From contig NZ_JAKSXY010000106.1 of assembly GCF_022829445.1 (NCBI RefSeq), positions 32,736 to 96,735 of the forward strand: a stretch of DNA of 64,000 nucleotides, read 5' to 3'. Under the pieces are notes generated by a model. The model was given only the letters and a program-made list of their open reading frames with translations. It was not told the origin of the DNA and did no database searches. The DNA is from Methylobacterium sp. J-068. Its GTDB lineage: Bacteria > Pseudomonadota > Alphaproteobacteria > Rhizobiales > Beijerinckiaceae. The position numbers and the translations under genes are program-made. This document shows, one piece after another, positions 1 through 9,194 of the stretch (within the stretch, counting starts at the first letter, position 1; each line of letters starts with the position of its first letter).

Positions 1-89
1 ATCCCGATTGCGTCGCGGCCTTCGTCTCGCGCTGGGACGACGTCCTGGTGCTGATCGCGGAGCACCCGCCCGAAAGCCGAGCGGCCTGA
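1..89 (+). CDS. C-terminal end of an unknown protein (partial)
   Basis: An open frame enters from the left edge (codons in frame from base 3) and stops with TGA at 87-89. The visible tail is 28 residues (PDCVAAFVSRWDDV...). Codon use is GC-rich at third positions, like the neighbours, which suggests real coding sequence. The family cannot be recognised from so short a tail. Confidence 0.45.
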   Translation, partial: PDCVAAFVSRWDDVLVLIAEHPPESRAA

Positions 90-363
90 GGGCGCTCATC
101 GCCCGCGCACCCCGCGTTCCGGCAAACCCGCGTTCCGGCAAGACGGGGCCTTCGCCTCGCAGGCCGTGTCACGGAACTTGCACGGCGCAGGGGATGGGCA
201 ACATTCGCTCCACCTCGAAGAACGCCGTCCGGCTGTCACGACTGCGGCGAAACGTGCATATACTGGAAGCACCTGGGTCCGCTATCGTCCGCGGCCGGGA
301 GGGGTCCGAAGGCGGCTCTCCCCCCGCTGCCGCGTCAGCGGCCGGCTTCGGGAAGCAAGTGGC

Positions 364-840
364 ATGGCATGTATGGTAGACGCTCCGCGCGAGACGACGG
401 CGCCCCTGATCGACCCGCTGCTCCTCGACAATCAGCTCTGCTACGCCCTCTACGCGGCGGCGCACCGCATGACGAAATCCTATCGTCCGATGCTGGAGCG
501 GATGGGACTGACCTACCCGCAATACCTCGTGCTCCTCGTCCTGTGGGAGACGGACGGCGTCACGGTCTCCGAGATCGGGCGGCGCCTGCGGCTCGATTCC
601 GGAACGCTCACCCCCGTGCTGAAGCGCCTGGAAACGGCCGGCTTCCTGGTGCGGAACCGCCGACGCTCGGACGAGCGCGAGGTCGAGATCGCGCTCACGC
701 CCAGGGGCCGGGATCTGCGCGCGGAAGCGACGGCCGTCCGGGAATCCGTGATGTGCCAGCTCAACATGTCGGAGCCTGAGGTCCAGGCGATGCGGGCCGA
801 CCTCAATGCGCTCATCGCCAATCTCAGCGCCGCGGGCTGA
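364..840 (+). CDS. ohrR: MarR-family transcriptional regulator, OhrR-type peroxide sensor
   Basis: This encodes a 158-residue MarR-family winged-helix repressor. The N-terminal stretch LDNQLCYALYAA followed by GLTYPQYLVLLVLWE is characteristic of OhrR, the organic hydroperoxide sensor, whose reactive cysteine lies in this position (Cys26 here). A second cysteine at about residue 131 (ESVMC) fits the two-Cys OhrR type that forms an intersubunit disulfide on oxidation. The DNA-binding helix region is VSEIGRRLRLDSGTLTPVLKRLE. The start was placed at the ATG at 364 because it begins just before the conserved N-terminus and has a purine-rich GGGAAG upstream; the ATG at 373 is also possible. The frame is open further upstream but that part resembles no protein. 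The usual partner, ohr peroxiredoxin, is not in the window. Confidence 0.85.
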   Translation: MACMVDAPRETTAPLIDPLLLDNQLCYALYAAAHRMTKSYRPMLERMGLTYPQYLVLLVLWETDGVTVSEIGRRLRLDSGTLTPVLKRLETAGFLVRNRRRSDEREVEIALTPRGRDLRAEATAVRESVMCQLNMSEPEVQAMRADLNALIANLSAAG

Positions 841-1210
841 CGTCGGCCGGGCACGACGCGCCCCGGCGGTCCGGAATGATTTGCCGGATAAATTTCTCTT
901 GGGCGATCGCGGCGTTTGGCGCTAAGGCGAGGCGTGATCGCGTCCGCCCGGCCGGCCGCGCGGCGCGACGATTCCCTTCCCGCACGGCCCCTGGCGACGC
1001 CGCTCGCCGCCACCGGCCGCCCTCGAAACTGCATCGGGCCTCGAGACGGCCCTTCGGGACTACGACAGACGTGGACACCGCTCATCCGCTCCGGGCGCCG
1101 GCCCTTCTCCGCCGAGCCCCTCGCCCGCGGGACGGGCATCCCGCGCCGCCGCGCCGCGCGCGGAGACCCGTCCGGTTCGAACCCGCGCCGCGGGGGCGCG
1201 TTTTCAATCC
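841..1210. other. Intergenic region, 370 bases, no gene recognised
   Basis: This lies between the ohrR-like gene and the NUDIX gene. Bases around 880-935 (ttgccggataaatttctcttgg) are less GC-rich and may hold a promoter, but no clear -35/-10 pair is seen. The open frames here have no recognisable protein content. Confidence 0.4.
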
Positions 1211-1669
1211 ATGAGTGCGATTGCGGGCGATGCGGATCTGGCCCCGCGGCGGCAGGTCGGGGCGCTGCCGTTCCGGCGGACGCCGGACGGTGGCTACATG
1301 ATCCTCCTGGTGACGTCGCGCGAGAGCCGGCGCTGGGTCATTCCCAAGGGCTGGCCGATGAAGGGCCGCAAGCCCTACGAAGCGGCCGCGCGCGAGGCTT
1401 ACGAGGAGGCGGGCCTGATCGGCACCATCGGCAAGCGCCCGCTCGGGTTCTACCTCTACGAGAAGCGCCTCAAGAGCCGTGACGCGGTCCTGTGCCAGGT
1501 GAAGGTGTTTCCCTTGGAGGTGCGCAAGCAGCTGAAGCACTGGCCCGAGCGCCACCAGCGGGAGGATCGCTGGTTCACGCCCTCCGATGCCGCCGAGGCG
1601 GTGGCCGAGGCGGGTCTCGCCGCCATCATCCGCGCGGCCTGCAAGCGCGAGACCGGCGCGCTCGCCTGA
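1211..1669 (+). CDS. NUDIX hydrolase, diphosphoinositol-polyphosphate-phosphohydrolase-like
   Basis: A 152-residue protein with a single NUDIX fold. The segment WVIPKGWPMKGRKPYEAAAREAYEEAGL contains the metal-binding core REAYEEAGL of the NUDIX box, and PKGWPMKG is typical of the DIPP-like subgroup that cleaves nucleoside-diphosphate or diphosphoinositol substrates. The usual conserved Glu about eight residues before REx is not in the canonical place, which also occurs in this subgroup. The true substrate cannot be told from sequence. It is likely cytoplasmic, with no signal peptide. It is followed after 158 bases by tRNA-Thr. Confidence 0.85.
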   Translation: MSAIAGDADLAPRRQVGALPFRRTPDGGYMILLVTSRESRRWVIPKGWPMKGRKPYEAAAREAYEEAGLIGTIGKRPLGFYLYEKRLKSRDAVLCQVKVFPLEVRKQLKHWPERHQREDRWFTPSDAAEAVAEAGLAAIIRAACKRETGALA

Positions 1670-1827
1670 GCGCCGGATCGTGCTCCGAGGGCACCGCTCC
1701 GGGCAGACGGACACGGCCGCGCGCAAAACCGACGAGATTCACCGCAATGCGATTGCCAAGGGGTCCCCGATCGGCTACTTCCCCCTCCGTCCGGTCGCGA
1801 GGCCATCGCCGCCGCCACGGACAGATC

Positions 1828-1902
1828 GCTGCTGTAGCTCAGTGGTAGAGCACTTCATTGGTAATGAAGAGGTCGACAGTTCAATCCTGTCCAGCAGCAC
1901 CA
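1828..1902 (+). tRNA. tRNA-Thr (anticodon GGT)
   Basis: The acceptor stem GCTGCTG (1828-1834) pairs with CAGCAGC (1892-1898), followed by discriminator A and an encoded CCA (1900-1902). The D arm holds AGCTCAGTGGTAGAGC. The anticodon stem CTTCA/TGAAG encloses the loop TTGGTAA, giving anticodon GGT (1860-1862) for threonine ACC codons. The T arm contains GTTCAATCC. All four arms fold by eye. Confidence 0.96.
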
Positions 1903-1934
1903 CTTTCCCGAACAGCGATGTAACCTCGGGAAAG
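1903..1934 (+). terminator. Possible terminator hairpin after tRNA-Thr
   Basis: CTTTCCCGA at 1903-1911 is perfectly complementary to TCGGGAAAG at 1926-1934, with a 14-base loop, directly after the tRNA CCA end. There is no clear T tract after it, so it could be a processing or termination signal. Confidence 0.4.
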
Positions 1935-2147
1935 AGTTCTGGTCGCTCGGGTCGCGAATAGCGGGCCCTGGAGCATCTCAAGAAAACTCCACCTATCCGT
2001 GCTGTCCGTCGGGCCGCTCATCGCGGCGTACCGTCCGTTGCGGAATCACGCCGCGCCGATCCGGTCAGCCTCATACTCGGTTTCATCGAGGTCTGGTCTG
2101 AGACCGGACCTGGAGACGAAGCGCGGGACGGTTCGGCGCGCGGCCGC

Positions 2148-2678
2148 TCAGGCGCCGGCCTGCTCCTGCGATTCCTCGCCCGCGGGCTTGCCGTCGTCGC
2201 GGGCGCGGTGGAGCATGAAGATCGCGAACACCATCGTCAGGATCAGGCCGGCCAGGACGGCGAGTTCGATCATCGAGGCCTGGAACAGCGCCTGCTTTTC
2301 CGGCGACCAGTCCTTGGCGTGGGTGATCTCCGAGGATTGCAGGGTGATCACCAGCACCCGCCGGATCGAGGCGATGAGCCCGACGATCAGGAACGGCTCG
2401 CAGGTCAGCTTGCCCGAGCGCATCGACACCCGCACCGTGTGCAGGATCTCGATCAGCATCAGCAGGAACAGCAGCCGGTCCACCACCTCGAGGATCTGGT
2501 CGGCCCCGCCGAGGCTGCGCAACGCCCCCCAGGTCAGCGCGGCGGCGTCGACCAGCGCCACGACGGCGGCAAGAGCGAGCAGGACGCCGAGCGCGGCGTA
2601 GATCGCGTGCTCGGTGTGCAGGAAAACGAAGCTCGCCGCGCGCGTGAGCCGGCCCTGATCCTGGCTGTCGTCCGACAT
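2148..2678 (-). CDS. PsiE-family (phosphate-starvation-inducible) membrane protein
   Basis: A 176-residue integral membrane protein of the PsiE family. Four hydrophobic segments are visible: about residues 26-48 (YAALGVLLALAAVVALVD), 62-82 (LLFLLMLIEILHTV), 93-113 (FLIVGLIASIRRVLVITL) and 138-160 (ELAVLAGLILTMVFAIFM). The conserved PsiE-like stretch LIEILHTVRVSMRSGKLTCEPFLIVGLIASIRR is present. The C-terminus is acidic and soluble. GGGAGGAG precedes the ATG at 2678. The molecular function of the family is not established; the name comes from the phosphate-regulated E. coli gene, and no Pho box is visible here. Confidence 0.8.
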   Translation of the reverse strand: MSDDSQDQGRLTRAASFVFLHTEHAIYAALGVLLALAAVVALVDAAALTWGALRSLGGADQILEVVDRLLFLLMLIEILHTVRVSMRSGKLTCEPFLIVGLIASIRRVLVITLQSSEITHAKDWSPEKQALFQASMIELAVLAGLILTMVFAIFMLHRARDDGKPAGEESQEQAGA

Positions 2679-2880
2679 GAGGCGCGCTCCTCCCTGTTCA
2701 GGCGATCAGACAGGATTGGTGGCCGGACGTCCAGCGCGGCGGCACCTTCCGGGCCCCCGGACGGCGTTTCGTGCGGGGAGCGCCGCGCGCGCCTGCCGGC
2801 ATGCCGACCGGCCTCCTCGCGGGGCGGGCGATCCCACGCCGGAGCGGGCGGGCCGGAATCCTACGTCGCCGAGACCGCCC

Positions 2881-5800
2881 TCACGATGAGACCGCCCTCA
2901 TGACGCGACCGGCTTCGTTCGGGTCGTCGACGGCGTGGCCTGCCTGCCGCGGCGCACCCGGCGAGGCGGCCGCATCCGGGGCTCCCGCCTCCGGCCCAGG
3001 CTGCCGATAATAGGCGTCCAGCGAGGGCACGAAGGTCGGCTCGGGACGCATGGGCTCCAGGGTCGCCAACATGTCACGGGCGCCCATCAGGGCCTCGAGG
3101 ATGATGCGACTGTCCCGCGTGAACGGGATCACCACGCCACCGCCCATGGCCTTGATCCGTGCGGCGGGCGCTCCGATGTCGAAGGCGACGACGGGATAGC
3201 CCGCCTCCCAGACCTCCGACAGCACGTAGGAATAGGTCTCCGGCCAGATGCTCGGCAGGAACACGAAGTCCGGGTCGATCTCGTCGAGCTTCGCCTTCAA
3301 CTCGGAGGGCTTGTACGCCCCCGTCACCGCGGCGTTCTTGTAGCGCACGAGGCGCTCGTCGTCGGAGGTGTAGCCGACGATGGTGAGGAAGAACGGCATG
3401 CGGTCGCGCGCCGCCCGCTCCACCATGCGGACGAGCACGTCGAATCCCTTGACCCGTCCGATCGCGCCGACGACCGCGATCCGCAGGCTGCCCCTGGACC
3501 GGCCGGCCCGCGAGACCACCGGTGCCGTCCCGTGCAGCCGCGGCTCCGGGTGGGGCGCGACGACGATGTCGGGCAGGTTCAGGCGTCTGCGATAGCGGCG
3601 CGCCGTATCGTCCGAGGGCGTCAGGATCCGGGTCGCCCGCTTCAGGATCCCGGCATTGAACGCGAGCCAGGCCTCGAGGTCGTTCTCGATCAGGGCGGTG
3701 TGGTCGGCGAAATTGTGCTCGACGCCGCCCGAGACGCAGAGCTGGCAGACCGAGGAGGTCGGTTCGCCGCAATAGGTATGGCGCTCGTCCGTGAGGTGGA
3801 CACGCGGACAATACCACTGGAAGTCGTGCAGCGTCACGGTGTAGGGCCGCGCGCCCGAGAGCAGCGCCGCCAGGAAGTCGCTCCGGAAGGTCAGGCGCGA
3901 GTTCACGTGGATCTGGATCGCGACACCGGCCGCCTCGATCGCCGCGAGGGTCCGCTCGATCCGGTCCGGATTCAGCGTCAGGGTGACGCCGGCGCCGTTG
4001 AAGCTCAGCAGCAGGCGCGGGTCGTCACCGCGATCCGCCACCGGTGCGAGGACGGCGATCTCGTGGTCCGCCGACCGGGGAAGCCCCTGGATGTCCTCGA
4101 CATAGCGCTTCGTGCCGCCACCCAGACCATGCATCAGGTGCAGGGTCAGGGACTTGAACCGCCCGACGAGGAGGCGAAGCAGGACATCCGTGCGCAGGTC
4201 CTCCAGGGGATCGGCGCGGATGAAGGCGAACACCTCGCTCAGATATTCCGGGTAGCGCTTCTCCAGCCGGACGTGATTGATTGCCAGGATCGATTGGCGC
4301 TCGGCGACGCCGAACGAGACCGAGCCCTCGTGGAGCACGAAGGTGTCCGTCGCCGCGAGGTGGATCCAGCCGAGGTCCCGGGCGGTGAGGCACCAATCGA
4401 CCTCCTCGCAATATCCCCGCCCCCATTCGGGCGAGAACGGACCGACCTCGTCGAGGGCCTGACGATTGAAGTAGATGCAGAATCCGACGCCGGTCGGAAT
4501 CTCCACGGGGGCCGCACCGTGCTCGGCGAAGGCCCGATCGATCGCGGCCACGTCGAGGCCCAGGGCCGGCGGGCTCGAATTCACGACGTTCGGGAAGCTC
4601 AGGATCGTCGCGTTGTTGGACATCGGCGTCACCGACGCGATGCCGGGCCGGGCGTGACAGTGACGCGCGAGCCGCTCCGGAAGGCCGGGCGGCAGGATCG
4701 TGTCCGCGTTGACGAGGAGCACGTCCTCGTCGGGCTCGAGCAGGGAGAACCCGCGATTCACGGTTCCGATGAAGCCGAGATTGCTCGGATTGTCGAGAAT
4801 CGCGAGGCCCGGATGGTTCTCGGAAGCGACCTGAGCGAGATAGCCGGCGATCTCCGGATCCGGCGATCCGTCGTTGATCACGATGGCCCGCACCGCACCG
4901 GCCCGGAGTTGCGGCAGCAGGGATGCGAGGCAGAGCTTGAGATCGGCCAGTCCCTTGTAGACGGGGAGGATGGCGCAGATCGGAGCGGACTTGCGCGGCT
5001 TCCAGGGCGCCGGGTTGCGGTTGGCGGCGGCGTCGGCCGCGACGGGAATCGTTTCCGCCGCGATCACCGGCTGGAACGTGATGGGCCCATGTCCCCGGAC
5101 ACGCTCGGTCTCGGTCATGCGGGCGCGGATGCTCCGGCGCGCGATCAGGCTCACGTCGGGCCGGCCCCCTTCGAGGAGCCGCATGCGCGCCAGGGCCCGC
5201 TGCTCCCGAACCCGCAGATGCACGTCGTTCCCGAAACGCCCGAGAACGAGGCTCGAGCCCTCCGGACCGACGACGAGTTCGCTCTCCGGCTGGATGTCCT
5301 GATGGGAGAACAGGAAGCCGGCCGTCTCACGCCCGAACGCCGCCCGGACGTCGCCGCGCAGATGGGTCTTGATCTCGGACCGGGTCACGCCGTTCCGTAC
5401 GATCCGCAGGGTCGTCGGCGCGTCGGCGATGGCGGGATCGAAGTACCAGCCGCTGAGGTGGTTCGGCGCCACCGCATCGATGTTGTATTTCGGCTGGCTG
5501 CTCCAAGTGCCGAACGGGAGCGTCGTCGCCCCGGCCCTGATGGCGAGACGATGCGGCTTTCCGTCGAGAGCCGAGACGGGCAGCGGAAGGGAGAACCCGT
5601 TCCAGCCGCCCTGCCCGGTGACCATGAACTGAAATTCGCCGCGATACCGCGTGAGGGCGACGGGATCACCGCTCACCCCGTCGACGACCAGACAGACGCT
5701 CGGCGCGGTGGTCGGAAACAGCGGCGCGAGCCATCCTTCGAGCCGGTAGTCGCGAATTCCGTCGAAGCATCCGGAATAGAGCTCCGGTCCGACCTCGAAA

Positions 5801-6153
5801 TGCTCGTGATACGCCTGCCCCCGCACCGTCACGGTGATCGTGCAGGAGCCCGGATGCGCGGACAGGCTCGAACGCAGGGGTGCATAGGCGAGGTCGATCT
5901 TCTTGTGGCGGCCCGCCGATTCGACCGGAAGCCTCCGCGCGGCCTCGCCGGCGAAGCGAATCCGGACCTGGATCTCGTTGCGATGCGTGCCCGGCGCCAG
6001 CGCCAGAAGGACGCCGCCCTCGTGAAGCGTGATCCAGGTGACCGCGGCGCTCCGCTCGGAGGGTGTGACGACGCCCGCAGGCTTCCGACGCACGTTTTTC
6101 CAAGCTTTCCTCAGAAAGCCACGATCGAAAGTCGGCAGCTTCAAGAAATGCAC
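2881..6153 (-). CDS. Large bifunctional glycosyltransferase (GT2 plus GT4-type domains)
   Basis: A 1090-residue protein starting at a GTG (6153) preceded by GAGGA. Roughly residues 1-390 form an N-terminal region with no domain recognised. Residues from about 395 to 640 are a family-2 glycosyltransferase: the start AILPVYKG, then INDGSPD, NLGFIGTVNRG, the metal/nucleotide-binding LVNADT and WGRGYCEEVDWC. Residues from about 700 to 1060 are a GT-B fold family-4/1-like transferase with VVGAIGRVKGFDVLV and the C-terminal FLPSIWPETYSYVLSEVWEAG nucleotide-sugar motif. It probably builds a polysaccharide or lipopolysaccharide side chain at the cytoplasmic face. It stands alone with no other polysaccharide genes around it, so the sugar and acceptor are unknown. 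Confidence 0.85.
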   Translation of the reverse strand: MHFLKLPTFDRGFLRKAWKNVRRKPAGVVTPSERSAAVTWITLHEGGVLLALAPGTHRNEIQVRIRFAGEAARRLPVESAGRHKKIDLAYAPLRSSLSAHPGSCTITVTVRGQAYHEHFEVGPELYSGCFDGIRDYRLEGWLAPLFPTTAPSVCLVVDGVSGDPVALTRYRGEFQFMVTGQGGWNGFSLPLPVSALDGKPHRLAIRAGATTLPFGTWSSQPKYNIDAVAPNHLSGWYFDPAIADAPTTLRIVRNGVTRSEIKTHLRGDVRAAFGRETAGFLFSHQDIQPESELVVGPEGSSLVLGRFGNDVHLRVREQRALARMRLLEGGRPDVSLIARRSIRARMTETERVRGHGPITFQPVIAAETIPVAADAAANRNPAPWKPRKSAPICAILPVYKGLADLKLCLASLLPQLRAGAVRAIVINDGSPDPEIAGYLAQVASENHPGLAILDNPSNLGFIGTVNRGFSLLEPDEDVLLVNADTILPPGLPERLARHCHARPGIASVTPMSNNATILSFPNVVNSSPPALGLDVAAIDRAFAEHGAAPVEIPTGVGFCIYFNRQALDEVGPFSPEWGRGYCEEVDWCLTARDLGWIHLAATDTFVLHEGSVSFGVAERQSILAINHVRLEKRYPEYLSEVFAFIRADPLEDLRTDVLLRLLVGRFKSLTLHLMHGLGGGTKRYVEDIQGLPRSADHEIAVLAPVADRGDDPRLLLSFNGAGVTLTLNPDRIERTLAAIEAAGVAIQIHVNSRLTFRSDFLAALLSGARPYTVTLHDFQWYCPRVHLTDERHTYCGEPTSSVCQLCVSGGVEHNFADHTALIENDLEAWLAFNAGILKRATRILTPSDDTARRYRRRLNLPDIVVAPHPEPRLHGTAPVVSRAGRSRGSLRIAVVGAIGRVKGFDVLVRMVERAARDRMPFFLTIVGYTSDDERLVRYKNAAVTGAYKPSELKAKLDEIDPDFVFLPSIWPETYSYVLSEVWEAGYPVVAFDIGAPAARIKAMGGGVVIPFTRDSRIILEALMGARDMLATLEPMRPEPTFVPSLDAYYRQPGPEAGAPDAAASPGAPRQAGHAVDDPNEAGRVMRAVSS

Positions 6154-6688
6154 CCCGTCCTCGCCTCAGATCGCATCGTTCCCCTCTGGAACCTTCGGGT
6201 CGACGGCACCTCTCGGACCTTCTCGCCGGACATTGCACCGAACTAAATCGGAGCCACGCGGCAAGATATCCGGCCGCCACGCGCGCGCCCTTCGAAGAGC
6301 GCGAGTACATATCAACTCAGGACATTCACAATCTGAAGCGACACCCTGGTCGGCCCAAGCAAATTCGCATAGGAAGCGTAATTATACAATCGGCAGGAAC
6401 AGTCACGTCGCAAAAAACCTCCGGCTCGATTCTGAAACTTGCTTCTCCGGCAACCTTGTTTCGGACGGCGTCCAGGCCGGCGATACCGTATCCGAGCGGC
6501 ACCGTCGAGCAGCGCGGCGATCCTGGCGGAGCCGCCCTCGACGCCGGCTTCCGGCCGACCGTCGCGGCCCGAGGTCGGGATTCGCGCCTCCGATCCCCTC
6601 GCCCGCCCCCCGGGGTCGCCGTCCTCCTCTCCCGACAGGCCGGAGCGCCCTGACAGAGGACGGAGAGACCAGATCGGTGCCCTTCGCG
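6154..6688. other. Intergenic region, 535 bases, with possible promoter for the glycosyltransferase
   Basis: The stretch 6300-6420 is distinctly AT-richer than its surroundings. On the minus strand, facing the glycosyltransferase, a perfect TATAAT lies at 6386-6381 in the context gattgTATAATtacg; no good -35 is found at 16-18 bases, so it is only a candidate. The rest, up to the end of the dadA-like gene, holds only out-of-frame shadows. Confidence 0.35.
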
Positions 6689-7945
6689 TCAAGCGTATCG
6701 CTGCATCGCAAAGTCCTGCGGCGCGATCTCGGGCGACCGGCCGGACACGACGTCGGCGAGCATGCGCCCCGAGCCGCAGGCCATGGTCCATCCCAGCGTG
6801 CCGTGGCCGGTGTTGGTGTAGAGGTTCGCGTAGGTCGTCGCGCCGACGATCGGCGTTCCGTCCGGCGTCATCGGCCGCAATCCGGTCCAGAAGCGGGCCT
6901 TGGCGAGGTCGCCGCCCTGCGGGAAGAGATCTCCGACCGAGCGCTCCAACGCCGCGCGGCGCGGGCCGCGCAGCACCTGGCTGAAGCCGGCGAGCTCGGC
7001 GGTGCCGCCGGCCCGGATGCGGTCTCCCAATCGGGTGATGCCGACCTTGAAGGTCTCGTCCATCACCGTGGAGACCGGTGCCGCTTCGGGATCGTCGATC
7101 GGCAAGGTCAGCGAGTAGCCCTTCACGGGATAGACGGGCAGGTTGAGGCCCAACGGCCGCAGCAGGGCCGGGGTGTAGCTGCCCATCGCGGCGACGTAGG
7201 CATCCGCGCCGAAGACCTCTCCGCCCTCGGTGGCGACACCGGTGACGCGGCCGTGCGCGTGGCGCAGGGCCGTCACCGACACGCCGTAGCGGAAGTCGAC
7301 CCCGAGATTCGCGCAGATCGCCGCGAGCCCCTGCGTGAACAGGTGCGCGTCGCCGGTCTCGTCGCCGGGGAGGCGCAGGCCGCCGGCGATGCGCTCGCGG
7401 ACCCGGGCCAGCGCCGGCTCGGCGGCGATGCAGCCGGCCGGGTCGAGCACCGCGTAGGCGACGCCGTAGGCATCGAGGATCGCCGTGTCGGTGCCGACCT
7501 GGTCGAGCTGCTTGGCCGTGCGGAACAGCTGCAGCGTGCCCTTCGTGCGGTGATCGTAGGCGATGCCGGTCTCGGCCCGCAGGGAGCCCAGCACGTCGCG
7601 GCTGTATTCCGCGAGGCGGACCATGCGGCCCTTGTTCCGGCGGTAGGCGTCGTGGGTGCAGTTGGCGAGCATGTGGGCGAGCCAGCCGTAGAAGCGGGGC
7701 TCGAACTGGGGCAAGAGCACCAGGGGGCGATGGCGCATCAGCAGCCACCTCATCGCCTTGACGGGAATCCCGGGGGCGGCCCAGGGCGCCGAGTAGCCGG
7801 GCGAGACCTGCCCCGCATTGGCGAAGCTCGTCTCCATCCCGGCACCGGCCTGACGGTCGAGCACCGTGACGCGGTGGCCGGCCTTGGCCAGATAATAGGC
7901 CGTGGTGACGCCGACGACGCCGCTGCCGAGAACGAGAACGTGCAC
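6689..7945 (-). CDS. dadA: D-amino acid dehydrogenase small subunit (FAD-dependent)
   Basis: A 418-residue FAD-dependent oxidoreductase matching DadA in length (E. coli DadA is 432). The N-terminus HVLVLGSGVVGVTTAYYLAKAGHRVTVLDR is the dinucleotide-binding fold. Downstream landmarks are TSFANAGQVSPGYSAPWAAPGIP and the C-terminal FWTGLRPMTPDGTPIVG...NTGHGTLGWTMACGSG. DadA oxidatively deaminates D-amino acids, classically D-alanine, to 2-oxo acids at the inner membrane and passes electrons to the quinone pool. The start is a GTG at 7945 with AAGGAGT seven bases upstream; the frame is open for 95 more codons but that part has no protein-like content. It lies 122 bases downstream of soxA on the same strand, with no dadX or dadR nearby. 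Confidence 0.9.
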   Translation of the reverse strand: MHVLVLGSGVVGVTTAYYLAKAGHRVTVLDRQAGAGMETSFANAGQVSPGYSAPWAAPGIPVKAMRWLLMRHRPLVLLPQFEPRFYGWLAHMLANCTHDAYRRNKGRMVRLAEYSRDVLGSLRAETGIAYDHRTKGTLQLFRTAKQLDQVGTDTAILDAYGVAYAVLDPAGCIAAEPALARVRERIAGGLRLPGDETGDAHLFTQGLAAICANLGVDFRYGVSVTALRHAHGRVTGVATEGGEVFGADAYVAAMGSYTPALLRPLGLNLPVYPVKGYSLTLPIDDPEAAPVSTVMDETFKVGITRLGDRIRAGGTAELAGFSQVLRGPRRAALERSVGDLFPQGGDLAKARFWTGLRPMTPDGTPIVGATTYANLYTNTGHGTLGWTMACGSGRMLADVVSGRSPEIAPQDFAMQRYA

Positions 7946-8067
7946 GCGAGACTCCTTGTCGTCGGCGTTCCGGGGACGCACCATCCCGCACGCTCGCAGC
8001 CGGTGTCGTTCCCTACCATTGCTGCGCCGCACAATGCATCCCCCGTGCCCGGCACCGGGCGGGCGTT

Positions 8068-8871
8068 TCAAGGGCGGACGGCCGGCGTCTCGATGGGCAG
8101 CGGGCTCGCGCGATCCATCAGGTAGCGCTCCAGAGCGACGAATTCCGGCGCGCCATAGGCGAAGGGCTCGGCCCGCATCCCTGTCATGCAGTTGCGCAGG
8201 CGCCGCTGGACCGATCCGACGCCCTGCCATTCGAGGCGATAGAGCGGGTACCCGGTCGGATGCCCCTGCGGGATCGGGGCGGCGCCGAGCCGGCGGCCGG
8301 GATGGTCGTCGTGGCAGGCGGCACAGGAGAAGCCGAGCTGACCCATGCGCCGCGTGAACAGCGCCCGGCCCGCTTCCCGTGCCGGGGCGAGGTGCGGGTC
8401 GTCGGGCGGCACGATCGGCAGCCCGCGCGATTGGGCGGCGACGTAGGCCGAAAGCCCGAGAAGCTCACCGCTCTCGTAGGGGAAGGGAGGCGCTCCCTGG
8501 TGTCTCCGGCGACAGGCGTTGATCCGCCCCTGAAGGTCGATCGCGCCGCCGCTCTCGACGTCGTAGGCCGGGTAGCGGGCGGCGACGCCGCGCATGCTCG
8601 CATCCGCCGCGCCGTGGCAACCGGCGCAGGCGGGACGATCCGCGGCGGGCGCCTTCGCCCAGAGGTCCTCGCCCTCCTGCACCCAGAGCAGGCCGGGATT
8701 CGCGGTCTCGTCGCGCTGCATCGCCTGGATGGCGGGGCTCATGGTGTCGAAGCCCGAGCGCCGCGCGGCGGGCGGGATCTCGGTGGGCGGGATCTCGGCG
8801 GCCGAAATCCCCGTGGCGTTTCCGGCTCCCGCCAGCGCCAGGCCGAGGGCCAGGGACGCGGCGCGTCTCAC
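8068..8871 (-). CDS. soxA: Sulfur-oxidation c-type cytochrome SoxA
   Basis: A 267-residue exported dihaem cytochrome. The signal peptide is about residues 1-25 (LALGLALAGAGNATGISAAE). Two haem-binding CxxCH sites are seen, CAGCH and CAACH. The SoxA-type C-terminal region GHPTGYPLYRLEWQGVGSVQRRLRNCM includes the cysteine (RNC) that in characterised SoxA carries the persulfide/haem ligand. With SoxX it forms the SoxAX complex that attaches sulfur substrates to the SoxY carrier in the periplasm. The GTG start (8871) overlaps the soxZ stop by four bases (GTGA), so it is coupled and last in the operon. Confidence 0.93.
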   Translation of the reverse strand: MRRAASLALGLALAGAGNATGISAAEIPPTEIPPAARRSGFDTMSPAIQAMQRDETANPGLLWVQEGEDLWAKAPAADRPACAGCHGAADASMRGVAARYPAYDVESGGAIDLQGRINACRRRHQGAPPFPYESGELLGLSAYVAAQSRGLPIVPPDDPHLAPAREAGRALFTRRMGQLGFSCAACHDDHPGRRLGAAPIPQGHPTGYPLYRLEWQGVGSVQRRLRNCMTGMRAEPFAYGAPEFVALERYLMDRASPLPIETPAVRP

Positions 8872-9188
8872 GTCACCGTCAGCGTGGCGGTCTCGGTCTG
8901 CGCGAAACCGTTGTCGCCCCGCCAGACGAAGCTGAGCGTCCCCGTCCGCGTCGCCCGGAGGGTGAAGGTCAGGTACGGGTTCGCGGCGGTGGCGGGGAAG
9001 AGTTCGGCGCGAAACACCGTCTCGCCATCGTAGAGGCAGGTGAAGTCCGTGATGATGTCGCGGGCCATGATGCGCCCGTCGGCGCCGGGCCGGAAGCCGG
9101 TCTCCATCGGATGCGAGATCAGGGTCTTGATCGTCACGACCGCGCCGGCCTCGGCGGTCTTGGGAACGTTGATCAGGGTGCGGGCCAT
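8868..9188 (-). CDS. soxZ: SoxZ, thiosulfate-oxidation carrier complex subunit
   Basis: A 106-residue protein with the SoxZ immunoglobulin-like fold: start ARTLINVPKTAEAGAVVTIKTLISHPMETGFR, then GRIMARDIITDF and the C-terminal WRGDNGFAQTETATLTV. SoxZ has no signal peptide of its own and is normally exported bound to Tat-exported SoxY. It lies six bases after soxY and overlaps soxA by four bases. Confidence 0.94.
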   Translation of the reverse strand: MARTLINVPKTAEAGAVVTIKTLISHPMETGFRPGADGRIMARDIITDFTCLYDGETVFRAELFPATAANPYLTFTLRATRTGTLSFVWRGDNGFAQTETATLTVT

Positions 9189-9194
9189 GGCGGA

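Noticed and set aside
1828..2147. Integration site at tRNA-Thr
   Set aside because: No integrase, no direct repeat of the tRNA 3' end and no mobile genes follow it.
2935..6246. Very long plus-strand open frame (about 1100 codons)
   Set aside because: It is antisense to the glycosyltransferase; its translation is rich in Arg/Asp/Gly repeats with no domain, as expected for the complement of GC-rich coding DNA.
6403..6711. 102-codon minus-strand frame after dadA
   Set aside because: The composition is Arg/Gly/Ser-rich, with no motif, no ribosome site and overlap with dadA; probably not a gene.
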